DNA from: Lysobacterales bacterium
Lineage (GTDB): Bacteria > Pseudomonadota > Gammaproteobacteria > Xanthomonadales > SZUA-5
DNA length: 64,000 nucleotides
Assembly: GCA_022841325.1 (NCBI GenBank)
Contig: JALHRS010000018.1
Location: 17,975-81,974, forward strand
Direction of reading: 5' to 3'
A model generated the notes under the pieces. It saw only the letters and a list, made by a program, of their open reading frames with translations. It was not told the DNA's origin and ran no database searches. A program made the position numbers and the translations under genes. Of the stretch, positions 53,063-60,631 are shown piece after piece. Within the stretch, counting starts at the first letter, position 1. Every line of letters begins with the position of its first letter.

Positions 53063-53076
53063 TTGATCGCGGTCAG
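53063..53076. promoter_or_regulatory. FNR/DNR-like box in the SCO / DUF420 divergent region, left
   Basis: TTGATCGCGGTCAG, close to TTGAT-N4-ATCAA/GTCAA. Its centre is 121 bp from the SCO ATG on the minus strand and 86 bp from the DUF420 ATG. Weaker position for SCO than the classical -41.5. Confidence 0.4.
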
Positions 53077-53086
53077 CCCGGCGCGC

Positions 53087-53100
53087 TTGACTCGGATCAT
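53087..53100. promoter_or_regulatory. FNR/DNR-like box in the SCO / DUF420 divergent region, right
   Basis: TTGACTCGGATCAT. Its centre is 62 bp upstream of the DUF420 ATG, which would give a -41.5 position and a 20-nt leader, the same geometry as before the HiPIP, ubiU and ThDP-enzyme genes. Confidence 0.55.
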
Positions 53101-53155
53101 TGCCGGCCCCGGACGAGCCTGCGAGTCTGCAGCTCTCACCACCAGCAGCGTGCCC

Positions 53156-53575
53156 ATGGATCCCGCGCAAGTCCTGCCCCACATCAATGCCTCCCTGAAC
53201 GCTCTGGCGAGCGCGCTCCTGCTGGCGGCACGATGGCAGATCGCGCAACGCCACATCGAGGCGCATCGGCGCTTGATGCTGGCCGCGCTGGTGGTATCGG
53301 CCCTGTTTCTGGTCGGCTACATCAGCTATCACTATGCCGCGCCGATCTTCGTGTTCCGCGGCCAGGGCTGGATTCGCCCGGTCTACTACGCCCTGCTGAT
53401 CAGCCATGTGTTGCTGGCGGCGCTGGCCATACCCCTGATCGCCGCGACGGCCTGGTTCGGATTGCGCCGCATGGATGCCAGGCACCGGCCCCTGGCGCGC
53501 TGGACCTGGCCACTGTGGATGTACGTATCGGCCTCCGGCGTGCTCGTCTATCTGCTGCTCTATCGGATTTACTGA
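53156..53575 (+). CDS. DUF420 membrane protein (YozB/CtaG-like oxidase assembly group)
   Basis: 139 residues, four membrane segments. Conserved DUF420 features include INASLNALASALLLAARWQI, ISYHYAAPIFVFRGQGWIRPVYYALLISHVLLA, and the RHRPLARWTWPLWMYVSASGVLVYLLLY ending. Genes of this family sit beside SCO and oxidase genes in many bacteria and are assumed to help oxidase assembly, without a proven reaction. ATG 53156 chosen; the frame is open upstream but carries the two FNR-like boxes and antisense sequence. Confidence 0.88.
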   Translation: MDPAQVLPHINASLNALASALLLAARWQIAQRHIEAHRRLMLAALVVSALFLVGYISYHYAAPIFVFRGQGWIRPVYYALLISHVLLAALAIPLIAATAWFGLRRMDARHRPLARWTWPLWMYVSASGVLVYLLLYRIY

Positions 53576-53599
53576 CGGCAGCCGGAATCAGGCGCCTGC

Positions 53600-53613
53600 T
53601 TGATCCACGGCAA
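53600..53613 (+). promoter_or_regulatory. FNR/DNR-like box before ubiD
   Basis: TTGATCCACGGCAA, matching TTGAT-N4-ATCAA except in the first two bases of the right half. Its centre is 67 bp from the ubiD ATG (53674), implying a leader of about 25 nt. Good left half, imperfect right half. Confidence 0.4.
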
Positions 53614-53673
53614 TGACCGCCGAGCACCGCTCTGCGGATGCTGGCAGTCCCTACAGCGAGCAGGGTCACGGTC

Positions 53674-55146
53674 ATGGTGGAGCCCGATCTGCGTCAGTTC
53701 CTGCAACAACTCCAGTCCAAGGGGCAGCTCAAGCGCATCGCCGCCGAAGTCGATCCAGAACTCGAGAGCACCTCACTCTGTCTGCGCAGCCTCAGGGCCG
53801 ACGGGCCTGCGTTGCTGTTCGAGCATCCACGTGGCTCGCGCTTTCCACTGCTGGGCAATCTCTTCGGCAAGCGTGAGCGTATCGAGGCGGCCCTGGGCGG
53901 ACGGCCACTGGCCTCGCTGAATGAGCTCGGCCAGCTGTTGGCAGCCATCAAGGAGCCACGCTGGCCCAGCAGTCTCAAGGCGGCGCTGGCCAGCTGGCCG
54001 GAACTGGCCCAGCTGGCCCATGTGGCGCCAACGCCGGTACGCACCGCGCCCTTCCAGCACCAGGTGCTGCAGGGCGAGGAGCTCGATCTGGGCATGCTGC
54101 CGATCCAGCGCTGTTGGCCCGAGGACGCCGGTCGACTGATCACCTTTGGCCTGGTGGTCACGCGCGGACCCAGACAATCCCGCCAGAACGTCGCCGTCTA
54201 TCGCCAGCAGCTGATCGGACCGACGTCCCTGATCATGCGCTGGCTGCCCCACCGCGGCGGCGCGCTCGACTATGCCGACCATTGTGCCGCCACCCCGGAT
54301 GCGCCCTTTCCCGTGCTCGTGGCCATCGGTGCGGACCCGGCCACTCTGCTGGCCGCCGTGGCTCCGGTACCCGATACCCTGAGTGAACACGAGTTCGCCG
54401 GACTGCTGCGCGGCCAGCGCAGTCGGCTCTGGCACAGCAAGCTCACCGGGCTGGATGCACCGGCCAGTGCCGAGATCCTGCTGGAGGGCTTCATCCACCC
54501 CAACGATCGTGCCATCGAGGGCCCCTTCGGCGATCACACCGGCTACTACAACGCGCAGGGCCGCTTCCCGGTCATGAGTGTCAGCCGCATGTCCTTGCGG
54601 GAAGGGGCGATCTACCACGGCAGCTACATGGGCCGGGCACCCTTTGATGAACCCTCGGTGCTGGCCGGTGTCCTGAACGATCTGTTCGTGCCGATCCTGC
54701 GCAAGGTCTTTCCGGAAATCGTCGATTTCTACCTGCCGCCGGAAGCCTGCTCCTACCGTGTCGCCGTGGTCTCGATCCGCAAGCAATACACCGGCCATGC
54801 CCGGCGCGTGATGATGGGAATCTGGTCCTACCTGCGGCAGTTCACCTACACCAAGTTCATCATCGTCGTCGATGACGATATCGACGCCCGCGACTGGCGC
54901 CAGGTGATCTGGGCCATTGCCACCCGGGTCGATCCGGCGCGCGACAGCATGCTGGTCGAGCAGACGCCGATCGACTATCTGGATTTCGCCAGCCCGAGCG
55001 TGGGCCTGGGCTCCAAGCTGGGGCTGGATGCCACCCACAAATGGCCCGGTGAAAGCAATCGCGAGTGGGGCCGGCCGATCCGACTCGATCCGGTGGTCGA
55101 GAAACGCGTCGATGCCTTGTGGCAAAGCGTGCTCGCCGCCGGCTGA
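53674..55146 (+). CDS. ubiD: UbiD-family decarboxylase
   Basis: 490 residues from ATG 53674; an ATG 12 codons earlier is less like the family start. Full-length UbiD with FPLLGNLFGKRERIEAALGG, the prFMN/Mn-binding centre around HRGGALDY and ILLEGFIHPNDRAIEGPFGDHTGYY, and YTKFIIVVDDDIDARDWRQVIWAIATRVDPARD. It decarboxylates 3-polyprenyl-4-hydroxybenzoate in ubiquinone synthesis, using prenylated FMN made by UbiX (not in this window). It directly precedes the ubiT and ubiUV genes, which supports the quinone role over other UbiD-family substrates. A family E element occupies 55160-55215 downstream. Confidence 0.9.
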   Translation: MVEPDLRQFLQQLQSKGQLKRIAAEVDPELESTSLCLRSLRADGPALLFEHPRGSRFPLLGNLFGKRERIEAALGGRPLASLNELGQLLAAIKEPRWPSSLKAALASWPELAQLAHVAPTPVRTAPFQHQVLQGEELDLGMLPIQRCWPEDAGRLITFGLVVTRGPRQSRQNVAVYRQQLIGPTSLIMRWLPHRGGALDYADHCAATPDAPFPVLVAIGADPATLLAAVAPVPDTLSEHEFAGLLRGQRSRLWHSKLTGLDAPASAEILLEGFIHPNDRAIEGPFGDHTGYYNAQGRFPVMSVSRMSLREGAIYHGSYMGRAPFDEPSVLAGVLNDLFVPILRKVFPEIVDFYLPPEACSYRVAVVSIRKQYTGHARRVMMGIWSYLRQFTYTKFIIVVDDDIDARDWRQVIWAIATRVDPARDSMLVEQTPIDYLDFASPSVGLGSKLGLDATHKWPGESNREWGRPIRLDPVVEKRVDALWQSVLAAG

Positions 55147-55240
55147 GGGAAACGATGCGGTGGGAGCGGCTTCTGCCGCGACGGGTCTTACGGAGTCAAT
55201 GATCGCGGACAGAGTCTCCGCAGAGCGTAACCGGGGCTCG

Positions 55241-55768
55241 CTACTGCTCCGACGTCCGCTGCCGATACGCCGTGCGCGCCATCAGAGCCAGTCCGGCACC
55301 GCGATGCATGATGATCCGCAGCCCCAGCGGGATGTGCTCCCAGGGCAGTTGATCGAGCAGATTGCGCAGGTGCAAACCCAGTTCGACGTCGCCCGTCAGT
55401 ATCAGCCGACGCTGGAAGAACAGGGTATCGGCATCCTCCCTGCGACTGGCCAGCTGCAGCAGATCGGTGAGCGTTCCGCGCACACAGCATTCAGACATGG
55501 CGACCGGATCCAGCACCACCAGGCGCTGATCCAGCACTTCGATGACGAAGCGCAGGTTCAGGTCCTCGACTTCGACCGCCATGCGCCGGCCGCGGAGATC
55601 GGCCAGAGCACCGGCAGCGAAGGCATCCCCCAGCACGCGCATGGCAGCGCGTTCAAATGCGCGCTGTTGCCAGCGCGAGGGCACCAGGGCAAGAAATGGT
55701 GCCAAGCGCCTCGGCGGCGGCAGCCAGCCGAGCCATTGGCCGGGGTGAGGGTGTGAATCGGTCGCCAT
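55241..55768 (-). CDS. ubiT: O2-independent ubiquinone biosynthesis accessory factor UbiT
   Basis: 175 residues, the normal length. SCP2 lipid-binding domain with LGDAFAAGALADLRGRRMAVEVEDL, VVLDPVAMSECCVRGTLTDLLQLASRREDADTLFFQRRLILTGDVELGLHLRNLL and an LPWEHIPLG segment, as in YhbT/UbiT. UbiT binds isoprenoid quinone intermediates and is needed with UbiU and UbiV for ubiquinone synthesis without oxygen. It points away from ubiU with a promoter region between, and is convergent with ubiD. The FNR-like box at 55804 is centred 42-43 bp from the ATG, which would make the transcript nearly leaderless. Confidence 0.9.
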   Translation of the reverse strand: MATDSHPHPGQWLGWLPPPRRLAPFLALVPSRWQQRAFERAAMRVLGDAFAAGALADLRGRRMAVEVEDLNLRFVIEVLDQRLVVLDPVAMSECCVRGTLTDLLQLASRREDADTLFFQRRLILTGDVELGLHLRNLLDQLPWEHIPLGLRIIMHRGAGLALMARTAYRQRTSEQ

Positions 55769-55803
55769 GCCCGCAGCATCGGCGCATTCCGCCGTGGTGC
55801 GCC

Positions 55804-55817
55804 TTGACGCAGATCAG
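55804..55817. promoter_or_regulatory. FNR/DNR-like box before ubiT
   Basis: TTGACGCAGATCAG. If the centre (55810.5) is at -41.5, the transcription start falls at about 55769, next to the ubiT ATG (55768), with GATGCT at 55780-55775 as a weak -10. That implies leaderless translation or a class I site acting differently. Confidence 0.45.
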
Positions 55818-55865
55818 GATCAGGGAAGGCAAAATGGGGACTGCCCACGGGCGATGAACTGTAGG

Positions 55866-55928
55866 TTGGGCCAAGCGCAGCGTGCCCAACCATGGACGCC
55901 GGTGATGGGCACGCTGCGCTTGGCCCAA
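55866..55928. repeat. Perfect 23-bp inverted repeat in the ubiT-ubiU spacer
   Basis: Arms 55866-55888 and 55906-55928 are exact reverse complements (TTGGGCCAAGCGCAGCG... / ...CGCTGCGCTTGGCCCAA) around a 17-bp loop. This element type recurs in many proteobacterial spacers. At 55,995-56,035 is another GC-rich element, CCCCTCCCC ... GGGGAGGG. In the 395-bp spacer (55769-56163) I see no gene, only these and two FNR-like boxes. Confidence 0.8.
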
Positions 55929-56090
55929 CGGTCATGGCTGCGGGCCACTCGCAATCATGAAGTCGCTGGTGCCCTGACCGTTGCATAGGGCTTCTTGCCT
56001 AACCCCTCCCCAGCCCTCCCCGAACATCGGGGAGGGAGCGACAGCACTCGCCTGATCGACGTTCACGGCAACCGACACCACACTAGCCAC

Positions 56091-56104
56091 CTGACCCAGG
56101 TCAA
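56091..56104 (+). promoter_or_regulatory. FNR/DNR-like box before ubiUV
   Basis: CTGACCCAGGTCAA, one mismatch from TTGAC-N4-GTCAA. Its centre is 66 bp from the ubiU ATG (56164), giving a 25-nt leader for a class II position. Confidence 0.6.
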
Positions 56105-56163
56105 TGCGCCCGCTGCCGCACCCGGGCCAGCATGGCGGGAACTCCGAAAAGGGAAGCACCGAC

Positions 56164-57162
56164 ATGCACCTGGTGTGCCCGGCGGGCAGTCTGCCCGCCT
56201 TCAAGGCGGCGGTCGATGCGGGGGCCGATGCCATCTACGTCGGTTTCCGCGACCAGACCAACGCGCGGGCCTTTCCCGGCCTGAACTTCAGCGACAACGA
56301 TCTGGCCATTGCCCGCGCATATTCGCGGCAACGCGGGCGGCAGCTCTATGTGGCGCTGAACACCTATCCCGAAAGTGCCTCGATGCCGCAGTGGCGCGCC
56401 GCCGTTGATCGCGCTGCGGCCCTGGGTGCCGATGCCATCATTGCCGCCGATCCGGCCTTGCTGGATTACGCCGCCAGCGCCTGTCCACAGCTGCCGCGAC
56501 ACCTGTCGGTGCAGGCCTCGGCCACCACCCACGCCGCCCTGCGCTGGTATCGCGAGCGTTTCGGCATCGCCCGGGCGGTGCTGCCACGGGTGCTCTCGGT
56601 GGAGCAGGTGGAACGGGTATGCGCCGCCGGGGTCGTGCCCATCGAGGTCTTTGCCTTCGGCAGCCTGTGCATCATGGTCGAGGGCCGCTGTCAGCTTTCG
56701 AGTCTGGTCACCGGGGTCTCACCCAACCGCCATGGCGTGTGCTCGCCGGCACACGCGGTGCGCTGGGAAGAACATGCCGATGGCAGTCGCAGCGTGCGCC
56801 TGTCGGGCGTGCTGATCGACCAGTTCCAGCGCAACGAAGCAGGTGCCTATCCGACGGTCTGCAAGGGCCGCTACCGGGTGGCCGAGCAGGTCTTCCACGC
56901 GCTCGAAGAACCCACCAGCCTGAACACGCTGGAATTGCTGCCGCGTCTGCGGACTGCCGGCGTCTGCGCCCTGAAGATCGAAGGTCGTCAGCGCGGCGCC
57001 GCCTATGTCGGCGCGGTAACCCGGGTGTGGCGACAGGCGCTGGACAGTCTGCAGCAGCAGCCCGCGGCCTTTGTACCGCGCCCAGATTGGCAGACAGCCT
57101 TGAGCGAGCAGTCGGAGGGCCGCCAGACCACCTTGGGCGCCTACCATCGGGCCTGGCAATGA
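56164..57162 (+). CDS. ubiU: O2-independent ubiquinone hydroxylation protein UbiU (peptidase U32 family)
   Basis: 332 residues from ATG 56164 (AGGGAAG upstream). U32-family barrel beginning MHLVCPAGSLPAFKAAVDAGADAIYVGF. The four cysteines that bind the [4Fe-4S] cluster are all present: Cys169 (SLCIMVEG), Cys176 (GRCQLSS), Cys193 (GVCSPAH) and Cys233 (TVCKGRY), at almost the same spacing as in E. coli UbiU. With UbiV it hydroxylates the ubiquinone ring without O2. ubiV follows 58 bp downstream in the same operon. A GTG-like start upstream at 56104 would overlap the FNR box and is rejected. Confidence 0.94.
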   Translation: MHLVCPAGSLPAFKAAVDAGADAIYVGFRDQTNARAFPGLNFSDNDLAIARAYSRQRGRQLYVALNTYPESASMPQWRAAVDRAAALGADAIIAADPALLDYAASACPQLPRHLSVQASATTHAALRWYRERFGIARAVLPRVLSVEQVERVCAAGVVPIEVFAFGSLCIMVEGRCQLSSLVTGVSPNRHGVCSPAHAVRWEEHADGSRSVRLSGVLIDQFQRNEAGAYPTVCKGRYRVAEQVFHALEEPTSLNTLELLPRLRTAGVCALKIEGRQRGAAYVGAVTRVWRQALDSLQQQPAAFVPRPDWQTALSEQSEGRQTTLGAYHRAWQ

Positions 57163-57220
57163 ACAGCCCGGGTCCAGTCCAGCAACACTCACTGTCGGAA
57201 AGAGTCGCAAAGGTGCACCC

Positions 57221-58153
57221 ATGAATGACGTCCAGGATCACCCGGAGCTGCTGCCGATGCGTCTCAGTCTGGGACCGCTGCAGTACTTCTGGCCGCGGCA
57301 GCAGACCCTCGATTTCTATCAGCAGGCGCTCGACTGGCCGCTCGACGTGGTCTATCTGGGCGAGACCGTGTGCAGCAAGCGCCGGGAATTGCGCCTGGCC
57401 GACTGGCTGCAACTCGGTGCGCAGTTCGCCGAGCGCGGGGTGGAAGTGGTGTTGTCCTCGCTGGCGCTGCTTGAGGCCGAAGCGGAACTGGCGCAGTGCC
57501 GGCGTCTGGTGGCCAATGGACGCTGGCGGATCGAAGCCAACGACATGTCCGCCGTGCAGTTCTGCCGCGAACTGGGGGTCGAGTTCGTCGGCGGGCCGAC
57601 GCTCAATGTCTACAACCTCGGCACGCTGAAGATGCTGGTCGATGACGGCTTGCGGCGGCTGGTGCCGGCCACCGAGCTCGGTCGCAACTGGCTGGCTGAA
57701 CTGCAGGCCACGGCGCAGTTCGAGGGCTACCGCCTGCCGGAACTGGAGGCGATCGCCTGGGGCCGATTGCCGCTGGCCTATTCGGCCCGCTGCTTCACGG
57801 CACGGGCCTTGAATCTGGCCAAGGATGACTGCGGCTTCCGCTGTATCGAGTATCCCGAGGGGCTGAAGCTGGCGAGCCAGGAGGGCCAGGAATTCCTGCT
57901 GATCAACGGCGTCCAGGTGCAGAGCTTCGAGATCTGCGATCTGGCGCCGGCAATCACCGAACTGCGCGCTGCCGGGGTGTCGCTGCTGCGCGCCTATCCG
58001 CAGCGGCAGAATATGCCGCAGCGGATCGCCAGACTGCGCGCCGCCATGGATGGGGCCCTGACCACTGCGCTTGCCGGCACCGGGTCGGGCTACTGGCAGA
58101 CACGTCAGCCTGGCCTTGCGGCGAGCGCCAGCCCGGTGACTGGCGCGCCGTGA
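57221..58153 (+). CDS. ubiV: O2-independent ubiquinone hydroxylation protein UbiV (peptidase U32 family)
   Basis: 310 residues from ATG 57221 (AAAGGTG upstream). U32-type barrel. Cluster ligands fit UbiV: Cys51 (GETVCSKRRE) and the group Cys191, Cys204, Cys208 (YSARCFTARALNLAKDDCGFRC). Partner of UbiU; the two form a heterodimer carrying two [4Fe-4S] clusters. The C-terminal 30 residues (Ala/Gly-rich) extend beyond the usual end. Located between ubiU and a small unknown gene whose frame continues from the ubiV stop. Confidence 0.94.
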   Translation: MNDVQDHPELLPMRLSLGPLQYFWPRQQTLDFYQQALDWPLDVVYLGETVCSKRRELRLADWLQLGAQFAERGVEVVLSSLALLEAEAELAQCRRLVANGRWRIEANDMSAVQFCRELGVEFVGGPTLNVYNLGTLKMLVDDGLRRLVPATELGRNWLAELQATAQFEGYRLPELEAIAWGRLPLAYSARCFTARALNLAKDDCGFRCIEYPEGLKLASQEGQEFLLINGVQVQSFEICDLAPAITELRAAGVSLLRAYPQRQNMPQRIARLRAAMDGALTTALAGTGSGYWQTRQPGLAASASPVTGAP

Positions 58154-58207
58154 TGGCAACCGAGTGACCCCGCAATCCAAGGAGCTGATCGTGATCCGCA
58201 TGTACGC

Positions 58208-58474
58208 TTGCATGTCCTGGCTGATGGCATCGAAACCGAAGTGCAGGGGATCTTTCGCGAGTGCCGATTGCAGCCAGCTGCCGACGCAGCACTGCATGGC
58301 ATCCTCGCCGCCCTGCTGCAGGCGGTCGCGGAATTACGCCAGCCGCCGGTGGCGGCCTCGACCTGGACCCACTTGAATCAGGCGCTGCGCAGCTATCAGC
58401 AACAGTTCGACGATCCCGGGTTCGCACAGGGCCAGGTTCAAACTGACAGCGCCGCGCCCAAACCAGAGCAGTGA
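58208..58474 (+). CDS. Small helical protein of unknown function, start or frame uncertain
   Basis: About 88 residues in this frame: LHVLADGIETEVQGIFREC, then a helical ADAALHGILAALLQAVAEL segment and an acidic, Pro/Gln-rich tail. The only start in this frame is TTG 58208. A good AAGGAG (58179-58184) instead fits GTG 58191, which is in another frame and runs to 58376. A one-base deletion between about 58191 and 58208 would join the ribosome site to this frame, so a frameshift, a sequencing error or a real TTG start are all open. It lies between ubiV and a FNR-like box before the ThDP enzyme. Family not recognised. Confidence 0.5.
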   Translation: MHVLADGIETEVQGIFRECRLQPAADAALHGILAALLQAVAELRQPPVAASTWTHLNQALRSYQQQFDDPGFAQGQVQTDSAAPKPEQ

Positions 58475-58555
58475 GCGCGCCGGTTCCCGTCCGCGCCTGG
58501 CCGTGCATGGGCTGTGTTCGTCTGGATGCGCCACCGCCTGGCATGCGAGCGGAGC

Positions 58556-58569
58556 GTGACCGCGATCAA
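58556..58569 (+). promoter_or_regulatory. FNR/DNR-like box before the ThDP enzyme gene
   Basis: GTGACCGCGATCAA, matching TTGAC-N4-ATCAA with one mismatch. Its centre is 60 bp upstream of ATG 58623 (-41.5 position, 19-nt leader), which also supports 58623 as the start rather than an ATG at 58596. Confidence 0.55.
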
Positions 58570-58622
58570 GCGCGGGTCTGACGGCAAGACCGAAGATGCA
58601 CGAGACTATCGGAGAGATCAGC

Positions 58623-60368
58623 ATGTCTGCAGGCAAGCCACCGGCCCATGGCGGCCAGCAACTCGCCCAGGCGCTGCACGCTCAGGGCGTGCGCTGCGTC
58701 TACACGCTCTGCGGTGGCCACATCTCACCGATCCTGGTGGCGCTGCGCAGCCTGGACATCGAGGTGATCGATGTCCGCGACGAGGCCAGCGCCGTGTACG
58801 CGGCCGATGCTGCCGCGCGCCTCAGCGGGCTGCCGGGAGTCGCTCTGGTGACCGCCGGGCCCGGCGTCAGCAATACCCTGACGGCGCTGAAGAACGCGCA
58901 GCTGGCGCAATCGCCGCTGCTGTTGATCGGCGGCGCGGCGCCGACTGCCCTGCAGGGCCGCGGGGCGCTGCAGGATATCGATCAGGCGCCGCTGGTGGCT
59001 CCGCACGTCAAGGGATTGCGGCAGATTCGTGTCGTGGCCGAGCTGGCGCCGGCCGTGGCCTGGGCCTTCCGGCGCGCGCAACAGGGCGTACCCGGACCGG
59101 TCTTCCTCGAATGCCCGGTCGATCTGCTCTACGACGAGAGCACCATCCGCGGCTGGTATGCCGGGGCCGAGGCGCGCGGCTCCTCGCTGACTGCGCGTTT
59201 GCAGCGCTGGTATCTGCGCCGACATGCAAGTCGGCTGTTTGCGCCGCGCGCCGGCGCCGAACTGCCCCTGGCGGCGGCGCCGCTGCCGCGCGCCGCAGAG
59301 CGGGCGTTGCGGGCTGCGGCCAAAGCACTCCGCGCCAGCCGCAAACCCTTGCTGCTGATCGGCAGCCAGGCCCTCTGCAATGCCGCCGGCGCAGCTGCGG
59401 TGGCGGCGGCCGTCGACCGGTTGGGCTTGCCGGTGTACCTCTCGGGCATGGCCCGGGGCCTGCTCGGGCGGGCACACCCGCGCCAGCTGCTGCATCAGCG
59501 GCGCCAGGCACTGCGTGAGTCCGATTGCGTGCTGCTGGCAGGACTGCCCTGCGATTTCCGCCTCGACTACGGCAAGCATGTGCGCCACGGGGCGACGCTG
59601 ATTGCCGTCAATCGCAGTTCTCGGGAGGCACGCTTGAACCGGCGTCCTGATCTCGCCGCAATCGGCGATGTCGGCGATTTCCTGATCCGGCTGGCGGCCG
59701 CACATTGCGGCGACCACACCGCGCCGGAATGGCTGGCCACGCTGCGCCAGCGCGATCGCGAGCGCGAGCAGGCCATCGCTGCCGAGGCCGCGGTCAGCGG
59801 CAGCCACGTCAATCCGGTGGCCTTGTTGCGGGCGATAGACCAGTGCGCCAGCGACAAGGCCATCTTCGTCGCCGATGGTGGCGATTTTGTCGCCACGGCC
59901 GCCTATACCCTGCGTCCGCGCCAGCCCTTGGGCTGGCTGGATCCCGGAGTATTCGGCACGCTCGGCGTGGGTGGCGGTTTTGCCATTGCCGCCGCCAGCC
60001 AGCGCCGTGATGCGCAGATCTGGTTGATATGGGGAGATGGGGCCTGCGCCTTCAGCATTGCCGAAATGGACACGCTGGCCCGGCACGGCCTGCCCGTGAT
60101 CGCCGTGGTCGGCAACGATGCCTGCTGGAGTCAGATTGCCCGCGAACAGGTGAAGCTGCTCGGTGATCCCGTCGGCACGGTGCTGGCGCGCAGCGACTAC
60201 CATCAGGTGGCCGCCGGATTCGGCGCTGTCGGCCTGCTGATCCGCAAGCCGGAGGAGGTCGCCGACGGACTGGCCCAGGCCATCCGTATTGCCGCCGGAG
60301 GCCGGCCGGTGCTGGTCAATGTCTGGCTCGATCGCAGCGAGTTCCGCGAGGGCTCGATTTCGATGTAG
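58623..60368 (+). CDS. Thiamine-diphosphate enzyme of the IlvB family, ILVBL/HACL2-like
   Basis: 581 residues from ATG 58623 (GGAGAG six bases upstream). Pyrimidine-binding domain with [38 protein letters not shown], where Glu54 is the ThDP-activating glutamate. A central domain with [18 protein letters not shown] follows, then a diphosphate-binding domain with [30 protein letters not shown]. The N-terminal third is most like ILVBL/HACL2 and related 2-hydroxyacyl-CoA lyase or acetolactate-synthase-like enzymes, not true IlvB. Substrate unknown. Its FNR-like promoter and position right after ubiUV suggest a role in low-oxygen metabolism or in quinone or side-chain chemistry, which is inference. 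Confidence 0.85.
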   Translation: MSAGKPPAHGGQQLAQALHAQGVRCVYTLCGGHISPILVALRSLDIEVIDVRDEASAVYAADAAARLSGLPGVALVTAGPGVSNTLTALKNAQLAQSPLLLIGGAAPTALQGRGALQDIDQAPLVAPHVKGLRQIRVVAELAPAVAWAFRRAQQGVPGPVFLECPVDLLYDESTIRGWYAGAEARGSSLTARLQRWYLRRHASRLFAPRAGAELPLAAAPLPRAAERALRAAAKALRASRKPLLLIGSQALCNAAGAAAVAAAVDRLGLPVYLSGMARGLLGRAHPRQLLHQRRQALRESDCVLLAGLPCDFRLDYGKHVRHGATLIAVNRSSREARLNRRPDLAAIGDVGDFLIRLAAAHCGDHTAPEWLATLRQRDREREQAIAAEAAVSGSHVNPVALLRAIDQCASDKAIFVADGGDFVATAAYTLRPRQPLGWLDPGVFGTLGVGGGFAIAAASQRRDAQIWLIWGDGACAFSIAEMDTLARHGLPVIAVVGNDACWSQIAREQVKLLGDPVGTVLARSDYHQVAAGFGAVGLLIRKPEEVADGLAQAIRIAAGGRPVLVNVWLDRSEFREGSISM

Positions 60369-60631
60369 GCACGGGACTCGGGACTCGGGACTCGGGACTC
60401 GGGACTCGGGACTCGGGACTCGGGACTCGGGACTCGGGACTCGGGTAAAGGCTAGACGGTTCATGCCCCAGACCCGAGGGAGCGGTAGGTCCAGACTGGT
60501 CTGGACGCTTCTTCAGCACGTCGCCAGGAGCGTCCAGACAAGTCTGGACCTACAAGAGCTCGGGACGTGCCAGCTTTTCCCGTGCCCCGTGCCCCGTGCC
60601 CCGTGCCAACAACCAACATCCGCTCCAACCC
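60369..60631. repeat. 7-bp tandem array, family D hairpin and second 7-bp array
   Basis: 60372-60445 is about ten and a half perfect copies of CGGGACT. 60487-60554 is a full family D element (GTAGGTCCAGACTGGTCTGG and its inverted partner ending GGACCTAC). 60579-60607 is four copies of a CGTGCCC unit, and CAACAACCAACATCC follows. No gene is seen. The element sits between the convergent ThDP-enzyme and carrier genes. Confidence 0.85.

Noticed and set aside
58164..58376. 70-codon frame starting near the good ribosome site after ubiV
   Set aside because: Composition (Cys/Ser/Arg/Pro-rich after 20 codons) looks out of frame; the alternative frame to 58474 looks more natural. Kept as an uncertainty under that gene.
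60372..60607. Possible CRISPR array
   Set aside because: Units are contiguous seven-base repeats without spacers, and no cas genes are present.
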